DNA of 64,000 nucleotides from PFJX01 sp040751755 (GCA_040751755.1 JBFMHC010000006.1:12283-76282); one strand, 5' to 3'; shown: positions 16,488 through 25,404, counted from the stretch's first letter. Numbers and translations are program-made. The notes: generated by a model not told the origin, from the sequence alone.

Positions 16488-18199
16488 GCCTCGATCTTCT
16501 CGCGAATGAATGCCACCGCTTCTGATTGAGCAATCCGCGTGCCAGCGGCGTCGGTGCGGCCCTGGTATTCCAGTTGGCCGTCCTTCAGGCCACGGTCGCT
16601 GATGACGATGCGGTGCGGTACGCCGATCAGCTCCATGTCCGCGAACATCACGCCGGGGCGCTCGTCCCGGTCGTCCATGACCACGTCGATGCCGGCGGCG
16701 ACCATCTCTTTATAGAAGGCCTCGGCGGCCTCGCGCACCGCGTCGCTGCGCTTGAGGCCGAGCGGCACGATGGCCAGCTCGAAGGGGGCGATGGCCTGCG
16801 GGAAGATGATGCCGCGCTCGTCGGAGCCCTGCTCGATGGCGGCGCCGACGATGCGCGAGACGCCGATGCCGTAGCAGCCCATGACCATGACCTGCGACTT
16901 GCCGTCCGCGTCCAGGTAGGTGGCCTGCAGGGCCTGGGAATACTTGGTGCCGAGCTTGAAGATGTGGCCGACCTCGATGCCGCGGCACAGGTCGAGCGCG
17001 CCCTTGGCGTCCGGGCTGGGGTCGCCCGGCACGACGTTGCGGATGTCGGCCACCAGGTCGGGCTCGGGCAGGTCGCGGCCCCAGTTGACGCCCGCGGTAT
17101 GGAACTTGGGCTTGTTGGCGCCGCAGACGAAGTCCGACATGGCGGCGACGGTGCGGTCGGCGATGACCCGGATCCTGGCGCGGTCGAGGCCCACAGGGCC
17201 GAGGAAGCCGGGCGGGCAGGCGAAGGCGGCGCGGATCTCTTCCTCCGTGGCGAAACGGAAGTCGGCCAGGCCTTCCACCTTGCCGGCCTTCACTTCGTTG
17301 AGGTTGTGGTCGCCCCGCACCAACAGGACATGGAGGCGCCCGCCGGCCATCACGGCGATCAGCTTGACGGTCTTCTGCAGGGGGATGCCGAGCAGGGCGG
17401 CGACGTCCTCGCAGGTGGTCTGCCTGGGCGTCTCGACGTCGCGCATGGCCTCCGTGGCCGCGGCACGGGCAGAGATAGGTGGCAGGGCCTCGGCCATCTC
17501 GACGTTGGCGGCATAGTCGGAGTCCGGGCAGAAGGCGATGGCGTCCTCGCCGGAGTCGGCCAGGACGTGGAACTCGTGCGAGCCGGAACCACCGATCGCG
17601 CCGGTGTCCGCGGCAACGGCGCGGAACTTCAGGCCCAGGCGGGTGAAGATGCGCGAGTAGCAGGCGTACATGCCCTGATAGGTCTCGTCCAGGCTCTCCG
17701 CCGAGGTGTGGAAGGAATAGGCGTCCTTCATGAGGAATTCGCGCGCGCGCATGACGCCGAAGCGGGGGCGGATCTCGTCGCGGAACTTGGTCTGGATCTG
17801 GTAGAAGTTCACCGGCATCTGGCGGTAGGAGCGGATTTCCTTGCGCGCGATGTCGGTGATCACCTCTTCGTGCGTGGGGCCGAACAGGAAGTCGCGCTCG
17901 TGGCGGTCCTTGATCTTCAGCATCTGCGGCCCGAACACGTCCCAGCGTCCCGATTCCTGCCACAGCTCGGCGGGGATCACGGCGGGCATCAGCAGCTCCA
18001 CGCCGCCGGCGCGGTTCATCTCCTCGCGCACGATCGCCTCCACCTTGCGCAGGATGCGCAGGCCCAGCGGCATCCAGGTGTAGAGGCCGGAGCCCAGGCG
18101 CTTGATGAGGCCGGCACGCAGCATCAGCCGGTGGCTGACGAGTTCCGCCTCGGCGGGGGCTTCCTTGGAGGTGGAGAGAAAGAATTGGGAGATCCGCAT
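16469..18199 (-). CDS. proS: prolyl-tRNA synthetase, bacterial type
   Basis: The product has 576 residues. It starts MRISQFFLSTSKEAPAEAE. Class II motif 1 lies near residues 60-85 and motif 2 near 140-160 (FRDEIRPRFGVMRAREFLMK). The INS editing domain between motifs 2 and 3 spans about 230-390, and motif 3 lies near 440. The anticodon-binding domain is C-terminal. The editing domain marks the long bacterial form. It charges tRNA-Pro in the cytoplasm. Confidence 0.96.
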   Translation of the reverse strand: MRISQFFLSTSKEAPAEAELVSHRLMLRAGLIKRLGSGLYTWMPLGLRILRKVEAIVREEMNRAGGVELLMPAVIPAELWQESGRWDVFGPQMLKIKDRHERDFLFGPTHEEVITDIARKEIRSYRQMPVNFYQIQTKFRDEIRPRFGVMRAREFLMKDAYSFHTSAESLDETYQGMYACYSRIFTRLGLKFRAVAADTGAIGGSGSHEFHVLADSGEDAIAFCPDSDYAANVEMAEALPPISARAAATEAMRDVETPRQTTCEDVAALLGIPLQKTVKLIAVMAGGRLHVLLVRGDHNLNEVKAGKVEGLADFRFATEEEIRAAFACPPGFLGPVGLDRARIRVIADRTVAAMSDFVCGANKPKFHTAGVNWGRDLPEPDLVADIRNVVPGDPSPDAKGALDLCRGIEVGHIFKLGTKYSQALQATYLDADGKSQVMVMGCYGIGVSRIVGAAIEQGSDERGIIFPQAIAPFELAIVPLGLKRSDAVREAAEAFYKEMVAAGIDVVMDDRDERPGVMFADMELIGVPHRIVISDRGLKDGQLEYQGRTDAAGTRIAQSEAVAFIREKIEACRNLA

Positions 18200-18266
18200 G
18201 GTGAAGCTATGGCCTGAAAAACGCGGATTCTAGCAGCCTGCAGCCCGGCCCGGCCCGGGGTGGGGC

Positions 18267-18764
18267 TCAGCGGATGTGCGAGAGCTCCTTGTTGAGCATC
18301 TCGATGTTCTTTTCGTGCAGGCGCACGGCGTCGAGCAACTTGTTCCGGTCGGCGCCGGGCTGGCGGCTCGCCTGCGCCATCGCCGCCTTGGCCGCGGCGA
18401 GGTTGCGTTGTTCGCTGGCGCGTTCCTCCTCCAGGAGTTGCCGGCGCATGTCGTCGCGCTTGCGTTGCGTGCCCATGTCGACACGGGGGAAATAGGCGGG
18501 CGTGCCGGAGCGGGTGGAGGCCTTGCGCTTGACGCCGGCGGCCGATGTGGCGGACTTGCCGGCAGCGGTGCCGCCCTCGGAGATGACCGCCTCCGGCTTG
18601 ATGCCGGGGCGCGGCATGTTCGTATAGGTGACGAGGCCGTTGTCGTCGACGAACTTGTAGATCTCCGCCTGGGCGCCGCCCGCCCAGCCCAGGCAGAACA
18701 GGAGCAACCCCGCCGCGAGGGCGAGAGGGGCGGGAGGATTGGGCGTGGGGGCGCGGGCGTTCAT
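18267..18764 (-). CDS. DUF4124-domain exported protein
   Basis: The product has 165 residues from the ATG at 18764, placed before a signal peptide (LALAAGLLLFCLGWAGGAQA). The DUF4124 motif follows at once: EIYKFVDDNGLVTYTNMPRPG. The second half is a charged, probably coiled-coil helix (RKRDDMRRQLLEEERASEQR onward, about residues 95-160). DUF4124 proteins are periplasmic or envelope proteins of unknown function. The gene lies 45 bp downstream of the chemoreceptor's stop, in the same direction. Confidence 0.8.
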   Translation of the reverse strand: MNARAPTPNPPAPLALAAGLLLFCLGWAGGAQAEIYKFVDDNGLVTYTNMPRPGIKPEAVISEGGTAAGKSATSAAGVKRKASTRSGTPAYFPRVDMGTQRKRDDMRRQLLEEERASEQRNLAAAKAAMAQASRQPGADRNKLLDAVRLHEKNIEMLNKELSHIR

Positions 18765-18808
18765 GCTGTCGCGATTATATGTGCGCTGACCGCCCGCGTT
18801 GGGGCGTC

Positions 18809-20446
18809 TCACGCGCCGAGATGGAAGCGGCTTACCGCCGCGTTCAGGCGGGCCGACAATTCCGTGAGGGCATTTGCTGCCTCGGCGGAACCTTGTGCCG
18901 TCGCGCGGTTGTCACCGGCCATGCTGAGGATCTCGCCCACGCGCTGGGAGATCTCCCGGCTGGCCTCGTCCTGGCGCGCGCGTATGTCGTCGATGGCATG
19001 GATCTGCTGCGTCAGGGTCGAGACGGCCTGGTTGATGGCGGCGATGGCCTGGTCGCCCTGCCTGGCCTTCTCGACGCCGAGCGAGACCTCGCGCTGCGCG
19101 GATTCCATGGTCTGCACCGCCTGCGAGGTCTCGGTCTGGATGGTGCGGATGGTGGAGGAGATCTCGTCGGTGGCGCGCGCGGTGCGCTCCGCCAGCTTGC
19201 GCACCTCGTCCGCGACCACGGCGAAGCCGCGCCCCTGTTCCCCGGCCCGTGCCGCCTCGATGGCGGCGTTGAGGGCAAGCAGGTTGGTCTGGTCGGCGAT
19301 GTCCTTGATGACGCCGACGATGTTGCCGATGACGTCCGAATGGCTGCCCAGCGAGGCGATCACGTGCGAGGTCTGGTTGACCGAGTTGGAAATGGATTCG
19401 ATGTCGCCCGCGGCCTCGCCGATGACCTGCTGGCCGGTGCGGGCGAGGTCGCTCGAACGGTCCGCGAGTCGCACCATGTCGTCGATGCTGCGGCTCACTT
19501 CCGCGATCGTCAGCGCCAGAGACTCCGCGGCGCCACTGGCGTTTTGCGCGCACAGTTCCTGGCTGGCGGAGGCGCTGGCGACCAGCTGGTTGTTCTGGCT
19601 GGTGCGCATCGCGGCATGGTTGACCGCCTCGGCGACGTTCCGGATGTCGCCGACGATCTGCGCGAACTCGCCGGTCATGTGGTTGAAGGCGCGGGCGACC
19701 TGCGCGAGCTCGTCCCGCCCGGCCAGTTGCGCGTGTTTGCTGAGATCGCCGTGCGCAAGGCCGTCCGCCGCCTGTTCCAGGTGCAGCGCCCCGTGCACGA
19801 TGGAGCGGCGGATGACCAGGCCGAATGAGATGGCGAGCACGAGCCCCACCACGACGATGCCGATGGCGCTGGTGTTGAGGACATTCGCGAGCTGTTCCGT
19901 CTTCTTGCGGTAGGCGCCTGCCTCGCCGGTGAGGTGGTCGATGAGGGCGTCGGTGGCGGCCTGCACGTTGATGAAGGCGGGGTCGAGCACCGCCTTGCTG
20001 TGGCTGTCGGCCCCTTCGAAGTCCTCCGCGTTGAGCAGGTCGCGCATCTGGCCGATGCCGTCGCGGCCAAAGGTCATCCGCGCCGCCAGGTATTTCTCAA
20101 GCAGGGCCTTTTCTTCCGCGGAGTGGGGTTGTTTCTGGTAGGCGTCCAGCGATTCGCTGATGGTGCGGACGCGCTTGTCGATCTCGTCGAAGATCTCCTG
20201 CGCGGCGAAGCTGTCCTCGGAGAGGCGTGCCTGGAAGATGTCGTTGCGGATCTGGAATTGCGTGACGCGCACCTTCTGCAACTGGTTGATCGCGAGCAGG
20301 TGGCGGTCATAGACCTCTGTCAGCGCCGCATTGCTTTGGTGCATGCCCCAGATGCCCGTCAGGCCGACCAGCAACAACAGGCCGGAGGTGATGGCCGTGA
20401 GGGCGATCAGGCGCGTGCCGATCTTCAGGTTGTTGAGGAACTGCAT
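18809..20446 (-). CDS. methyl-accepting chemotaxis protein
   Basis: The product has 545 residues from the ATG at 20446 (MQFLNNLKIGTRLIALTA); a longer frame would add a non-family leader. TM1 spans about 11-32, a four-helix-bundle periplasmic sensor about 33-190, and TM2 about 190-212. A HAMP domain follows, then the signalling domain with the hairpin tip DQTNLLALNAAIEAARAGEQ. The C-terminus ends RFHLGA with no CheR-binding pentapeptide. It senses an unknown periplasmic signal and controls CheA. No other che gene is nearby. Confidence 0.93.
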   Translation of the reverse strand: MQFLNNLKIGTRLIALTAITSGLLLLVGLTGIWGMHQSNAALTEVYDRHLLAINQLQKVRVTQFQIRNDIFQARLSEDSFAAQEIFDEIDKRVRTISESLDAYQKQPHSAEEKALLEKYLAARMTFGRDGIGQMRDLLNAEDFEGADSHSKAVLDPAFINVQAATDALIDHLTGEAGAYRKKTEQLANVLNTSAIGIVVVGLVLAISFGLVIRRSIVHGALHLEQAADGLAHGDLSKHAQLAGRDELAQVARAFNHMTGEFAQIVGDIRNVAEAVNHAAMRTSQNNQLVASASASQELCAQNASGAAESLALTIAEVSRSIDDMVRLADRSSDLARTGQQVIGEAAGDIESISNSVNQTSHVIASLGSHSDVIGNIVGVIKDIADQTNLLALNAAIEAARAGEQGRGFAVVADEVRKLAERTARATDEISSTIRTIQTETSQAVQTMESAQREVSLGVEKARQGDQAIAAINQAVSTLTQQIHAIDDIRARQDEASREISQRVGEILSMAGDNRATAQGSAEAANALTELSARLNAAVSRFHLGA

Positions 20447-20477
20447 GGCTGTCTCCTGCCGTTGTGTTATCGCCCTC

Positions 20478-20516
20478 CGAAAAGACGAAGGGCGGGGATG
20501 TGCATCCCCGCCCTTC
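20478..20516 (-). terminator. terminator of glnA
   Basis: A perfect 14-bp stem, GAAGGGCGGGGATG against CATCCCCGCCCTTC, has a 2-nt spacer. On the minus strand GTCTTTT follows. It lies between glnA and the chemoreceptor. Confidence 0.75.
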
Positions 20517-20529
20517 ATATCGGTTTCCC

Positions 20530-20548
20530 TACCGTAAACTTTACGGTA
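20530..20548. other. 19-bp perfect palindrome after glnA
   Basis: TACCGTAAA and TTTACGGTA flank a single central base. It may be a second hairpin of the glnA 3' end or a protein site for the chemoreceptor promoter. Confidence 0.4.
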
Positions 20549-20562
20549 CGGGTGAACCAGCC

Positions 20563-21972
20563 TTACACGCTGTAGTACATGTCGAACTCGATCGGATGGG
20601 TGGTCATGCGCATGCGCGTGACTTCTTCCATCTTCAGCTCGATGTAGGCGTCGATGAACTCGTTGCTGAACACGCCGCCCTTGGTCAGGAACTCGCGATC
20701 CTTGTCCAGGTTCTCCAGGGCCATCTCCAGGCTGCTGCAGACGGTCGGGATCTTGGCCTCTTCTTCCGGCTCCAGGTCGTACAGGTTCTTGGTCGCGGGA
20801 TCACCGGGGTGGATCTTGTTCTGGATGCCGTCCAGGCCGGCCATCATCAGCGCGGCGAAGCACATGTAGGGGTTGGCGATGGGGTCGGGGAAGCGGGTCT
20901 CGATGCGGCGGGCCTTGTCGGACGCCACGTGCGGGATGCGGATGGAGGCGGAACGGTTGCGCGCGGAGTAGGCCAGCATCACCGGGGCCTCGAAGCCGGG
21001 CACCAGACGCTTGTAGGAGTTGGTGCCGGGGTTGGTGATGGCGTTCAGCGCCTTGGCGTGCTTGATCACGCCGCCGATGTAGTACAGGGCCAGTTCGGAC
21101 AGGCCGGCGTAGCCGTTGCCGGCGAACAGGTTCTTGCCGTCCTTCCAGATGGACTGGTGCACGTGCATGCCGGAGCCGTTGTCGCCGACGATGGGCTTGG
21201 GCATGAAGGTGGCGGTCTTGCCGTACTGGTGCGCGACGTTGTGGATCACGTACTTCTGGATCTGGGTCCAGTCGGCGCGCTGCACCAGGGTGGAGAACTT
21301 GGTGCCGATCTCGCACTGGCCGGCGGTGGCGACTTCGTGGTGGTGCACCTCGACGGGCACGCCCATCTCTTCCAGGGCCAGGCACATGGCGGAGCGGATG
21401 TCCTGGAAGGAGTCGATCGGGGGCACGGGGAAGTAGCCGCCCTTGACCTTCGGACGGTGGCCGATGTTGCCGACCTCGGTCTGTTCGCCGGAGGACCAGG
21501 CGGCCTCTTCGGAACGGATCTTGACGTGGCAGCCGGACATGTCGTCGCCCCAGGTGACGGAGTCGAAGATGAAGAATTCGGGCTCGGGGCCGAAGTAGGC
21601 GGTGTCGCCGATGCCGGTGGACTTCAGGTAGGCCTCGGCGCGCTTGGCGATGGAGCGGGGATCGCGGTCATAGCCCTTGCCGGTGTCCGGCTCGATGACG
21701 TCGCAGGTCAGGATCAGGGTCGGCTCGTCAAAGAAGGGGTCGATGTTGGCGGTCGCGGGGTCCGGCATCAGCAGCATGTCGGAGGCCTGGATGCCTTTCC
21801 AGCCGGCGATGGAGGAGCCGTCGAAGGCGTGGCCCTCGGTGAACTTGTCCTCGTTGAAGTGGGAAACCGGCACCGTCACGTGCTGTTCCTTGCCGCGGGT
21901 ATCGGTAAAGCGGAAATCGACGAACTTGACATCGTTTTCCTGGACCATCTTCATGACATCGGCGACCGACAT
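20563..21972 (-). CDS. glnA: glutamine synthetase type I
   Basis: The product has 469 residues, standard for GSI-beta. The beta-grasp domain lies near residues 15-97. Catalytic motifs include FDGSSIAGWKGI, EPEFFIFD, NGSGMHVHQSIWKDGKNLF and the adenylylation-site region DLEPEEEAKIPTV near residue 390-400 (the modified Tyr is in LYDLEPEE). It condenses ammonia and glutamate. The AAGGAG ribosome site is well placed before MSVADVMKMV. The upstream region carries two NtrC boxes and a sigma-54 promoter, so nitrogen control is expected. No glnL/glnG follows. Confidence 0.97.
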   Translation of the reverse strand: MSVADVMKMVQENDVKFVDFRFTDTRGKEQHVTVPVSHFNEDKFTEGHAFDGSSIAGWKGIQASDMLLMPDPATANIDPFFDEPTLILTCDVIEPDTGKGYDRDPRSIAKRAEAYLKSTGIGDTAYFGPEPEFFIFDSVTWGDDMSGCHVKIRSEEAAWSSGEQTEVGNIGHRPKVKGGYFPVPPIDSFQDIRSAMCLALEEMGVPVEVHHHEVATAGQCEIGTKFSTLVQRADWTQIQKYVIHNVAHQYGKTATFMPKPIVGDNGSGMHVHQSIWKDGKNLFAGNGYAGLSELALYYIGGVIKHAKALNAITNPGTNSYKRLVPGFEAPVMLAYSARNRSASIRIPHVASDKARRIETRFPDPIANPYMCFAALMMAGLDGIQNKIHPGDPATKNLYDLEPEEEAKIPTVCSSLEMALENLDKDREFLTKGGVFSNEFIDAYIELKMEEVTRMRMTTHPIEFDMYYSV

Positions 21973-22051
21973 TTCACAAACTCCTTAATGGCTACATTGA
22001 ACGCAAACACTTGGTCGGCCGCCGGGGCGCACCGATCCACCACATGGCATT

Positions 22052-22067
22052 AGCAGCTTCCATGCCA
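22052..22067 (-). promoter_or_regulatory. sigma-54 promoter of glnA
   Basis: On the minus strand TGGCATGGAAGCTGCT keeps the required GG-N10-GC spacing of -24/-12 elements. The expected start is near 22041, giving a leader of about 70 nt before glnA. Confidence 0.6.
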
Positions 22068-22131
22068 TGCTCGAATTGAGAGCAAGCCATTGTGCCACAA
22101 GGGCATTTGGCTGCGCAGAAGAAGTATCTAT

Positions 22132-22177
22132 GCACTGTATGAGTGCGCGTTGCGGCAAGCACGCACCAATTAGGTGC
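22132..22177. promoter_or_regulatory. two NtrC-type enhancer boxes upstream of glnA
   Basis: GCAC-N7-GTGC occurs twice: 22132-22146 and 22163-22177. Their centres are 31 bp apart, about three helical turns, and they sit roughly 95-130 bp upstream of the predicted glnA start. This is the classic NtrC enhancer arrangement. The boxes also lie in front of aroE on the other strand, which may be incidental. Confidence 0.65.
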
Positions 22178-22244
22178 GCCAGTGTGCCTCGTAACAAAGC
22201 CAGCCCGCCCATACAATCGCCTGTCCCCGAAAACCCACCCCATC

Positions 22245-23054
22245 ATGACCGATCACTACGCCGTATTCGGCAACCCCATCGCCCATTCGAAGTCCCCGCT
22301 CATCCATGCCGAATTCGCGCGCCAGACCGGCCAGGCCATGGACTACGCCGCGCTTCTTGCGCCGCTCGACGGTTTCCGCGAGACCGTGCTCGCCTTCGCT
22401 GCGGGCGGCGGTGCCGGCGCGAATGTCACCGTGCCGTTCAAGGAGCAGGCCCACGCCCTGGCGCACCGTCTCAGCGAGCGGGCCAAGGCGGCGGGCGCGG
22501 TGAACACCCTGCGCTTCGAAGCGGACGGCATCCACGGCGACAACACCGACGGCGTCGGCCTGGTCAACGACCTGGTACGCAATCTCGGCCTTACGCTCGC
22601 GGGCCGCCGCATCCTGCTCATGGGTGCGGGCGGCGCGGCGCGGGGCGTGGTCCTGCCGCTCCTGGAGCAGGGGCCCGCGGCACTGTTTGTCGTCAACCGC
22701 ACGGCCGGCAAGGCGGTGGAGCTGGCGGGGGCCTTCCCCGGCCATGCCAATCTGGCCGGCGGCGGTTACGCGGATCTGGCGGGGCGGCGCTTCGACCTCG
22801 TGATCAATGCCACCGCCGCGAGCCTGGCGGGGGAACTGCCGCCGCTGCCCGGGGATATCTTCGCCGCCGACGCCTGGGCCTACGACATGATGTACGGCCG
22901 CGAGACCCCCTTCATGGCCTTTGCGCGCGAGGCGGGGGCAAAGGTGGCGGACGGCCTCGGCATGCTGGTGGAACAGGCGGCGGAGGCCTTCTTCCTGTGG
23001 CGCGGCGTGCGCCCCGACACCCGCCCGGTCATCGCCATGCTGCGGGGCGCATGA
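22245..23054 (+). CDS. aroE: shikimate dehydrogenase
   Basis: The product has 269 residues from ATG 22245 (MTDHYAVFGNPIAHSKSPLIH). The substrate-binding N-terminal domain contains the SKSP motif and NVTVPFKE with the catalytic Lys. NTDGVGL and the NADP-binding GAGGAARGV motif with NRT follow. It reduces 3-dehydroshikimate in the cytoplasm as part of chorismate synthesis. Its stop overlaps the mtgA start (ATGA), so translation of the two is coupled. Confidence 0.95.
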   Translation: MTDHYAVFGNPIAHSKSPLIHAEFARQTGQAMDYAALLAPLDGFRETVLAFAAGGGAGANVTVPFKEQAHALAHRLSERAKAAGAVNTLRFEADGIHGDNTDGVGLVNDLVRNLGLTLAGRRILLMGAGGAARGVVLPLLEQGPAALFVVNRTAGKAVELAGAFPGHANLAGGGYADLAGRRFDLVINATAASLAGELPPLPGDIFAADAWAYDMMYGRETPFMAFAREAGAKVADGLGMLVEQAAEAFFLWRGVRPDTRPVIAMLRGA

Positions 23055-23767
23055 TGGCGCGCCGCGCGGGCAAGCCCCGGCCGGGGCTCTGGCGCTGGCT
23101 CCTGGCCGGCCTGGTGCTGCTGGTGTACGTGCAGATCGGCTACCTCACGGGGGTGCTGTGGTGGACGTACTTCAACCCCTCGAACACCGCCTTCATGGAG
23201 GCCGGCCTGGAACGGTTGCAGGAAAAGAAGGGGCCGGAGGCCGAGCTGCGCCACAAGTGGGTGGACTATGAACGCATCTCCATCCACCTCAAGCGCGCGG
23301 TGATCGCTGCCGAGGACAGCCGTTTCCTGGAACACGAGGGCTTCGACTGGGAGGCCATGGAGAAGGCGGTGCAGAAGAACATCAAGAAGGGGCGTTTCGC
23401 CGCAGGAGGCTCGACGATCAGCCAGCAGCTGGCGAAGAACCTGTTCCTCTCCGCCTCGAAGAACCCCTTCCGCAAGCTGCAGGAAGCGGTCATCACGGTG
23501 ATGATCGAACAGCTGTGGAGCAAGCGTCGCATCCTCGAGATCTATCTGAACGTGATCGAGTGGGGCAACGGCATCTACGGCGCCGAGGCCGCCTCGCGCC
23601 GCTATTTCAAGACCTCGGCTGCAGGGTTGGCGCCCGCCCAGGCGGCGCACCTGGCGGCGATGATCCCCAACCCTCGCTATTACGAGACCCACCGCTCCGC
23701 ACGCGGACTGAAGCGGCGCCAGGCCGTCATCGCCGCGCGCATGTGGCAGGTCAGCGTGCCGAGGTAG
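23051..23767 (+). CDS. mtgA: monofunctional peptidoglycan glycosyltransferase
   Basis: The product has 238 residues. One N-terminal membrane helix (about residues 13-35) is followed by a GT51 domain with the five-motif pattern: AEDSRFLEHEGFD (catalytic Glu), GGSTISQQLAKNLFLS, the RKLQEAVITVMIEQLWSKRRILE segment in part, and YLNVIEWGNGIYGAEAA. No transpeptidase domain follows. It polymerises lipid II on the periplasmic face. The aroE-mtgA pairing is common in betaproteobacteria. Confidence 0.94.
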   Translation: MMARRAGKPRPGLWRWLLAGLVLLVYVQIGYLTGVLWWTYFNPSNTAFMEAGLERLQEKKGPEAELRHKWVDYERISIHLKRAVIAAEDSRFLEHEGFDWEAMEKAVQKNIKKGRFAAGGSTISQQLAKNLFLSASKNPFRKLQEAVITVMIEQLWSKRRILEIYLNVIEWGNGIYGAEAASRRYFKTSAAGLAPAQAAHLAAMIPNPRYYETHRSARGLKRRQAVIAARMWQVSVPR

Positions 23768-23774
23768 GCGCCCC

Positions 23775-24170
23775 CTAGGTCTTGGCGGCGGGCGGCGCCC
23801 GCTTCAGGCAGGCGGCGATGGCGTCGCCGACCGTCTTCGGCGACATGGGCTTCACCACGAATCGCGCCACGTTGTACTTCATGGCGAGGTGGACGTAGGC
23901 GGTGGTGGGGCTGGCGCTCACCAGCACGATCTGCGCGCCTATGCCTTCCTCGGCCAGCGCCTCGACGGTCTCGATGCCATTCATCTCGGGCATCTCGATG
24001 TCCATGAAGATGATGTCCGGCGGCGCGAGTCTGCATTTCGCCAGGGCCTCCTGGCCGCTCAAGGCGCGGTCGACCAGGCGATAGCCCTCCTGGCGCAGGA
24101 TTCCCGCCAACAGGGTGATCATGAGCCGGTCGTCGTCGACGATCAGGATGCGTGGCTGGGGCTGGCTCAT
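23775..24170 (-). CDS. single-domain response regulator (CheY-like)
   Basis: The product has 131 residues from the ATG at 24170 (MSQPQPRILIVDDDRLM). The receiver domain has the acidic pair DD near residues 12-13, the phospho-acceptor Asp in DIIFMDIEMPEMNGIE, the Thr/Ser switch in VLVSASPT and the conserved Lys in VKPMSPKT. No output domain exists. It probably relays signals by protein contact. The gene is convergent with mtgA. The 138 bp upstream shows no other gene. Confidence 0.88.
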   Translation of the reverse strand: MSQPQPRILIVDDDRLMITLLAGILRQEGYRLVDRALSGQEALAKCRLAPPDIIFMDIEMPEMNGIETVEALAEEGIGAQIVLVSASPTTAYVHLAMKYNVARFVVKPMSPKTVGDAIAACLKRAPPAAKT

Positions 24171-24308
24171 GGCGCAAAGACCAGGCCGGTCCTCGCCGGC
24201 GTCTCGGTCGGTGATGGGGTGTGGTGGACGTGCATGGCAGTGTGTCGCTGGATGCCCCATTTTCGGCAGGCGGCGGAATATCTTGATCCCCTGGCGCCCG
24301 GCCGCCCG

Positions 24309-25220
24309 TCAAGGCCAGTGACGCCAGGCATCCAGCGGGCCGAGCCTCATGTCCGCGGCCTCCTCGCCCAGCCAGGTGATCCGCGCGGCGCGCAGACGGC
24401 CCAGGCGCAGCGCGCCTAGCAACGGGCGCAACCAGGCCGCTTCAAGTCTGTCTTCCACCTGCGCGGCGTCGAGCACTGCGAGGCCGCGTGCCTGTGACGA
24501 CGCGAGCAGGTCGCGCGCGCCGGCCGGGCAGGGATGGAGGGTGACGCCGAGTGCGCAGGCGAGATCGCGTGCCAGCGGGATGTCGCTCCACACCGCATCC
24601 AGTTGCGGCACGGTCTCCGCGAGGCGGCCGCCACCCCACGGCCAGAGGCTGTTGACCGGCAGTTGTCCGCGCGCGAGGCGGGCCTGGTTGAGCGGGTGTT
24701 CATGCAGGCCCATCTGCATCTCGTTCAGCAGGCGGGTCCAGGTTGGTGCGTCCTCGCCGCGTGGCAGGAAGTGCGTGGGCGGGCGCCCATCCGCCAGGTC
24801 CAGCGCGATGGTGGCGAGCCTGGGCGGCCGGGGCAGGCGGAGGTAGAGCCCCCCCGCGTCCGTGCCGTGCAGGCCCAGGCCCAGATCTTCCAGGAGCGGC
24901 ATGACGAGGGTGTGCAGGGCCGCGACCTCGTCCGCGGCGAGGGTCAGTCCGGCATGCAGGAAGGGCCCGCGCATGCCCACGTCCAGATGCACCGGGTCGA
25001 GGCGCAGCCAGTAATCGTCCCCCACCGGCAGGCCCGCCGCGCGCGCGCAGTAAGGGGCGATCGGCCAGTCCTGCTGCCGGGCGATGCCGAAGACCTGGCA
25101 GAGCAGGGCGCTCAGGCCGGCACCGTCCACCGGCGGCGCGGCGCGCGCCAGCATTCCGGCCAGGGCCCCGGCGGGGGGGCGGCCTTGCGCGTCGTGGATG
25201 AGCAGGTGCAGGTGTCGCAT
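24309..25220 (-). CDS. RpfE/COG4255-like regulatory protein
   Basis: The product has 303 residues. The N-terminal MRHLHLLIHDAQG and the segment RAAGLPVGDDYWLRLDPVHL resemble the family usually annotated as RpfE-type regulatory protein (related by fold to cofactor-independent phosphoglycerate mutase). NSLWPWGGGRL in the middle is another signature. The metal-site residues of true mutases are not obvious. Its biochemical role is unknown even in well-studied relatives. It is divergent from the region that holds the candidate small RNA and yjbQ. Confidence 0.7.
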   Translation of the reverse strand: MRHLHLLIHDAQGRPPAGALAGMLARAAPPVDGAGLSALLCQVFGIARQQDWPIAPYCARAAGLPVGDDYWLRLDPVHLDVGMRGPFLHAGLTLAADEVAALHTLVMPLLEDLGLGLHGTDAGGLYLRLPRPPRLATIALDLADGRPPTHFLPRGEDAPTWTRLLNEMQMGLHEHPLNQARLARGQLPVNSLWPWGGGRLAETVPQLDAVWSDIPLARDLACALGVTLHPCPAGARDLLASSQARGLAVLDAAQVEDRLEAAWLRPLLGALRLGRLRAARITWLGEEAADMRLGPLDAWRHWP

Positions 25221-25271
25221 GGGGAGTGAGGGGCGTGCTTGGGCGTGAACTGTACCCGAGAAAAATTTTCG

Positions 25272-25300
25272 GGAACTTCTTTCCGAACGGCTGCGTCTTA
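25272..25300 (+). promoter_or_regulatory. sigma-E-like (ECF) promoter
   Basis: GGAACTT (25272-25278) and GTCTTA (25295-25300) are separated by 16 bp, close to the Escherichia coli RpoE consensus. It points to the plus strand, away from the RpfE-like gene. A near-palindrome CCCGAGAAAAATTTTCGGG overlaps its upstream edge. Confidence 0.45.
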
Positions 25301-25306
25301 CCTCCG

Positions 25307-25380
25307 TCTCCTAGCAGCGATCAGCAACAGCGATCCTTGGGCCGACCGTGAAACCCCGCTTTCCGGTCGGCCATTTTTTT
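25307..25380 (+). ncRNA. candidate sigma-E-dependent small RNA
   Basis: A transcript from the ECF-type promoter would run about 74 nt to the intrinsic terminator at 25340-25380. It carries no open frame of note. A stress-sigma promoter, a short unstructured 5' half and a terminator ending in seven T is the architecture of MicA/RybB-like small RNAs. Expression and targets are unknown. It could alternatively be an attenuated leader of yjbQ. Confidence 0.4.
25340..25380 (+). terminator. strong intrinsic terminator upstream of yjbQ
   Basis: A 9-bp perfect stem GGCCGACCG / CGGTCGGCC, with inner GAAA/TTTC pairing possible, is followed by ATTTTTTT. It lies between divergent genes, where no upstream coding transcript on this strand exists. 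Confidence 0.85.
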
Positions 25381-25404
25381 GTCCGGGCCCCTTAGAATCG
25401 CGGC

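Noticed and set aside
22086..22101. Second sigma-54-like match TGGCACAATGGCTTGC upstream of glnA
   Set aside because: GG and GC are 11 bp apart, one too many for a functional -24/-12 promoter. The site at 22052-22067 has the right spacing.
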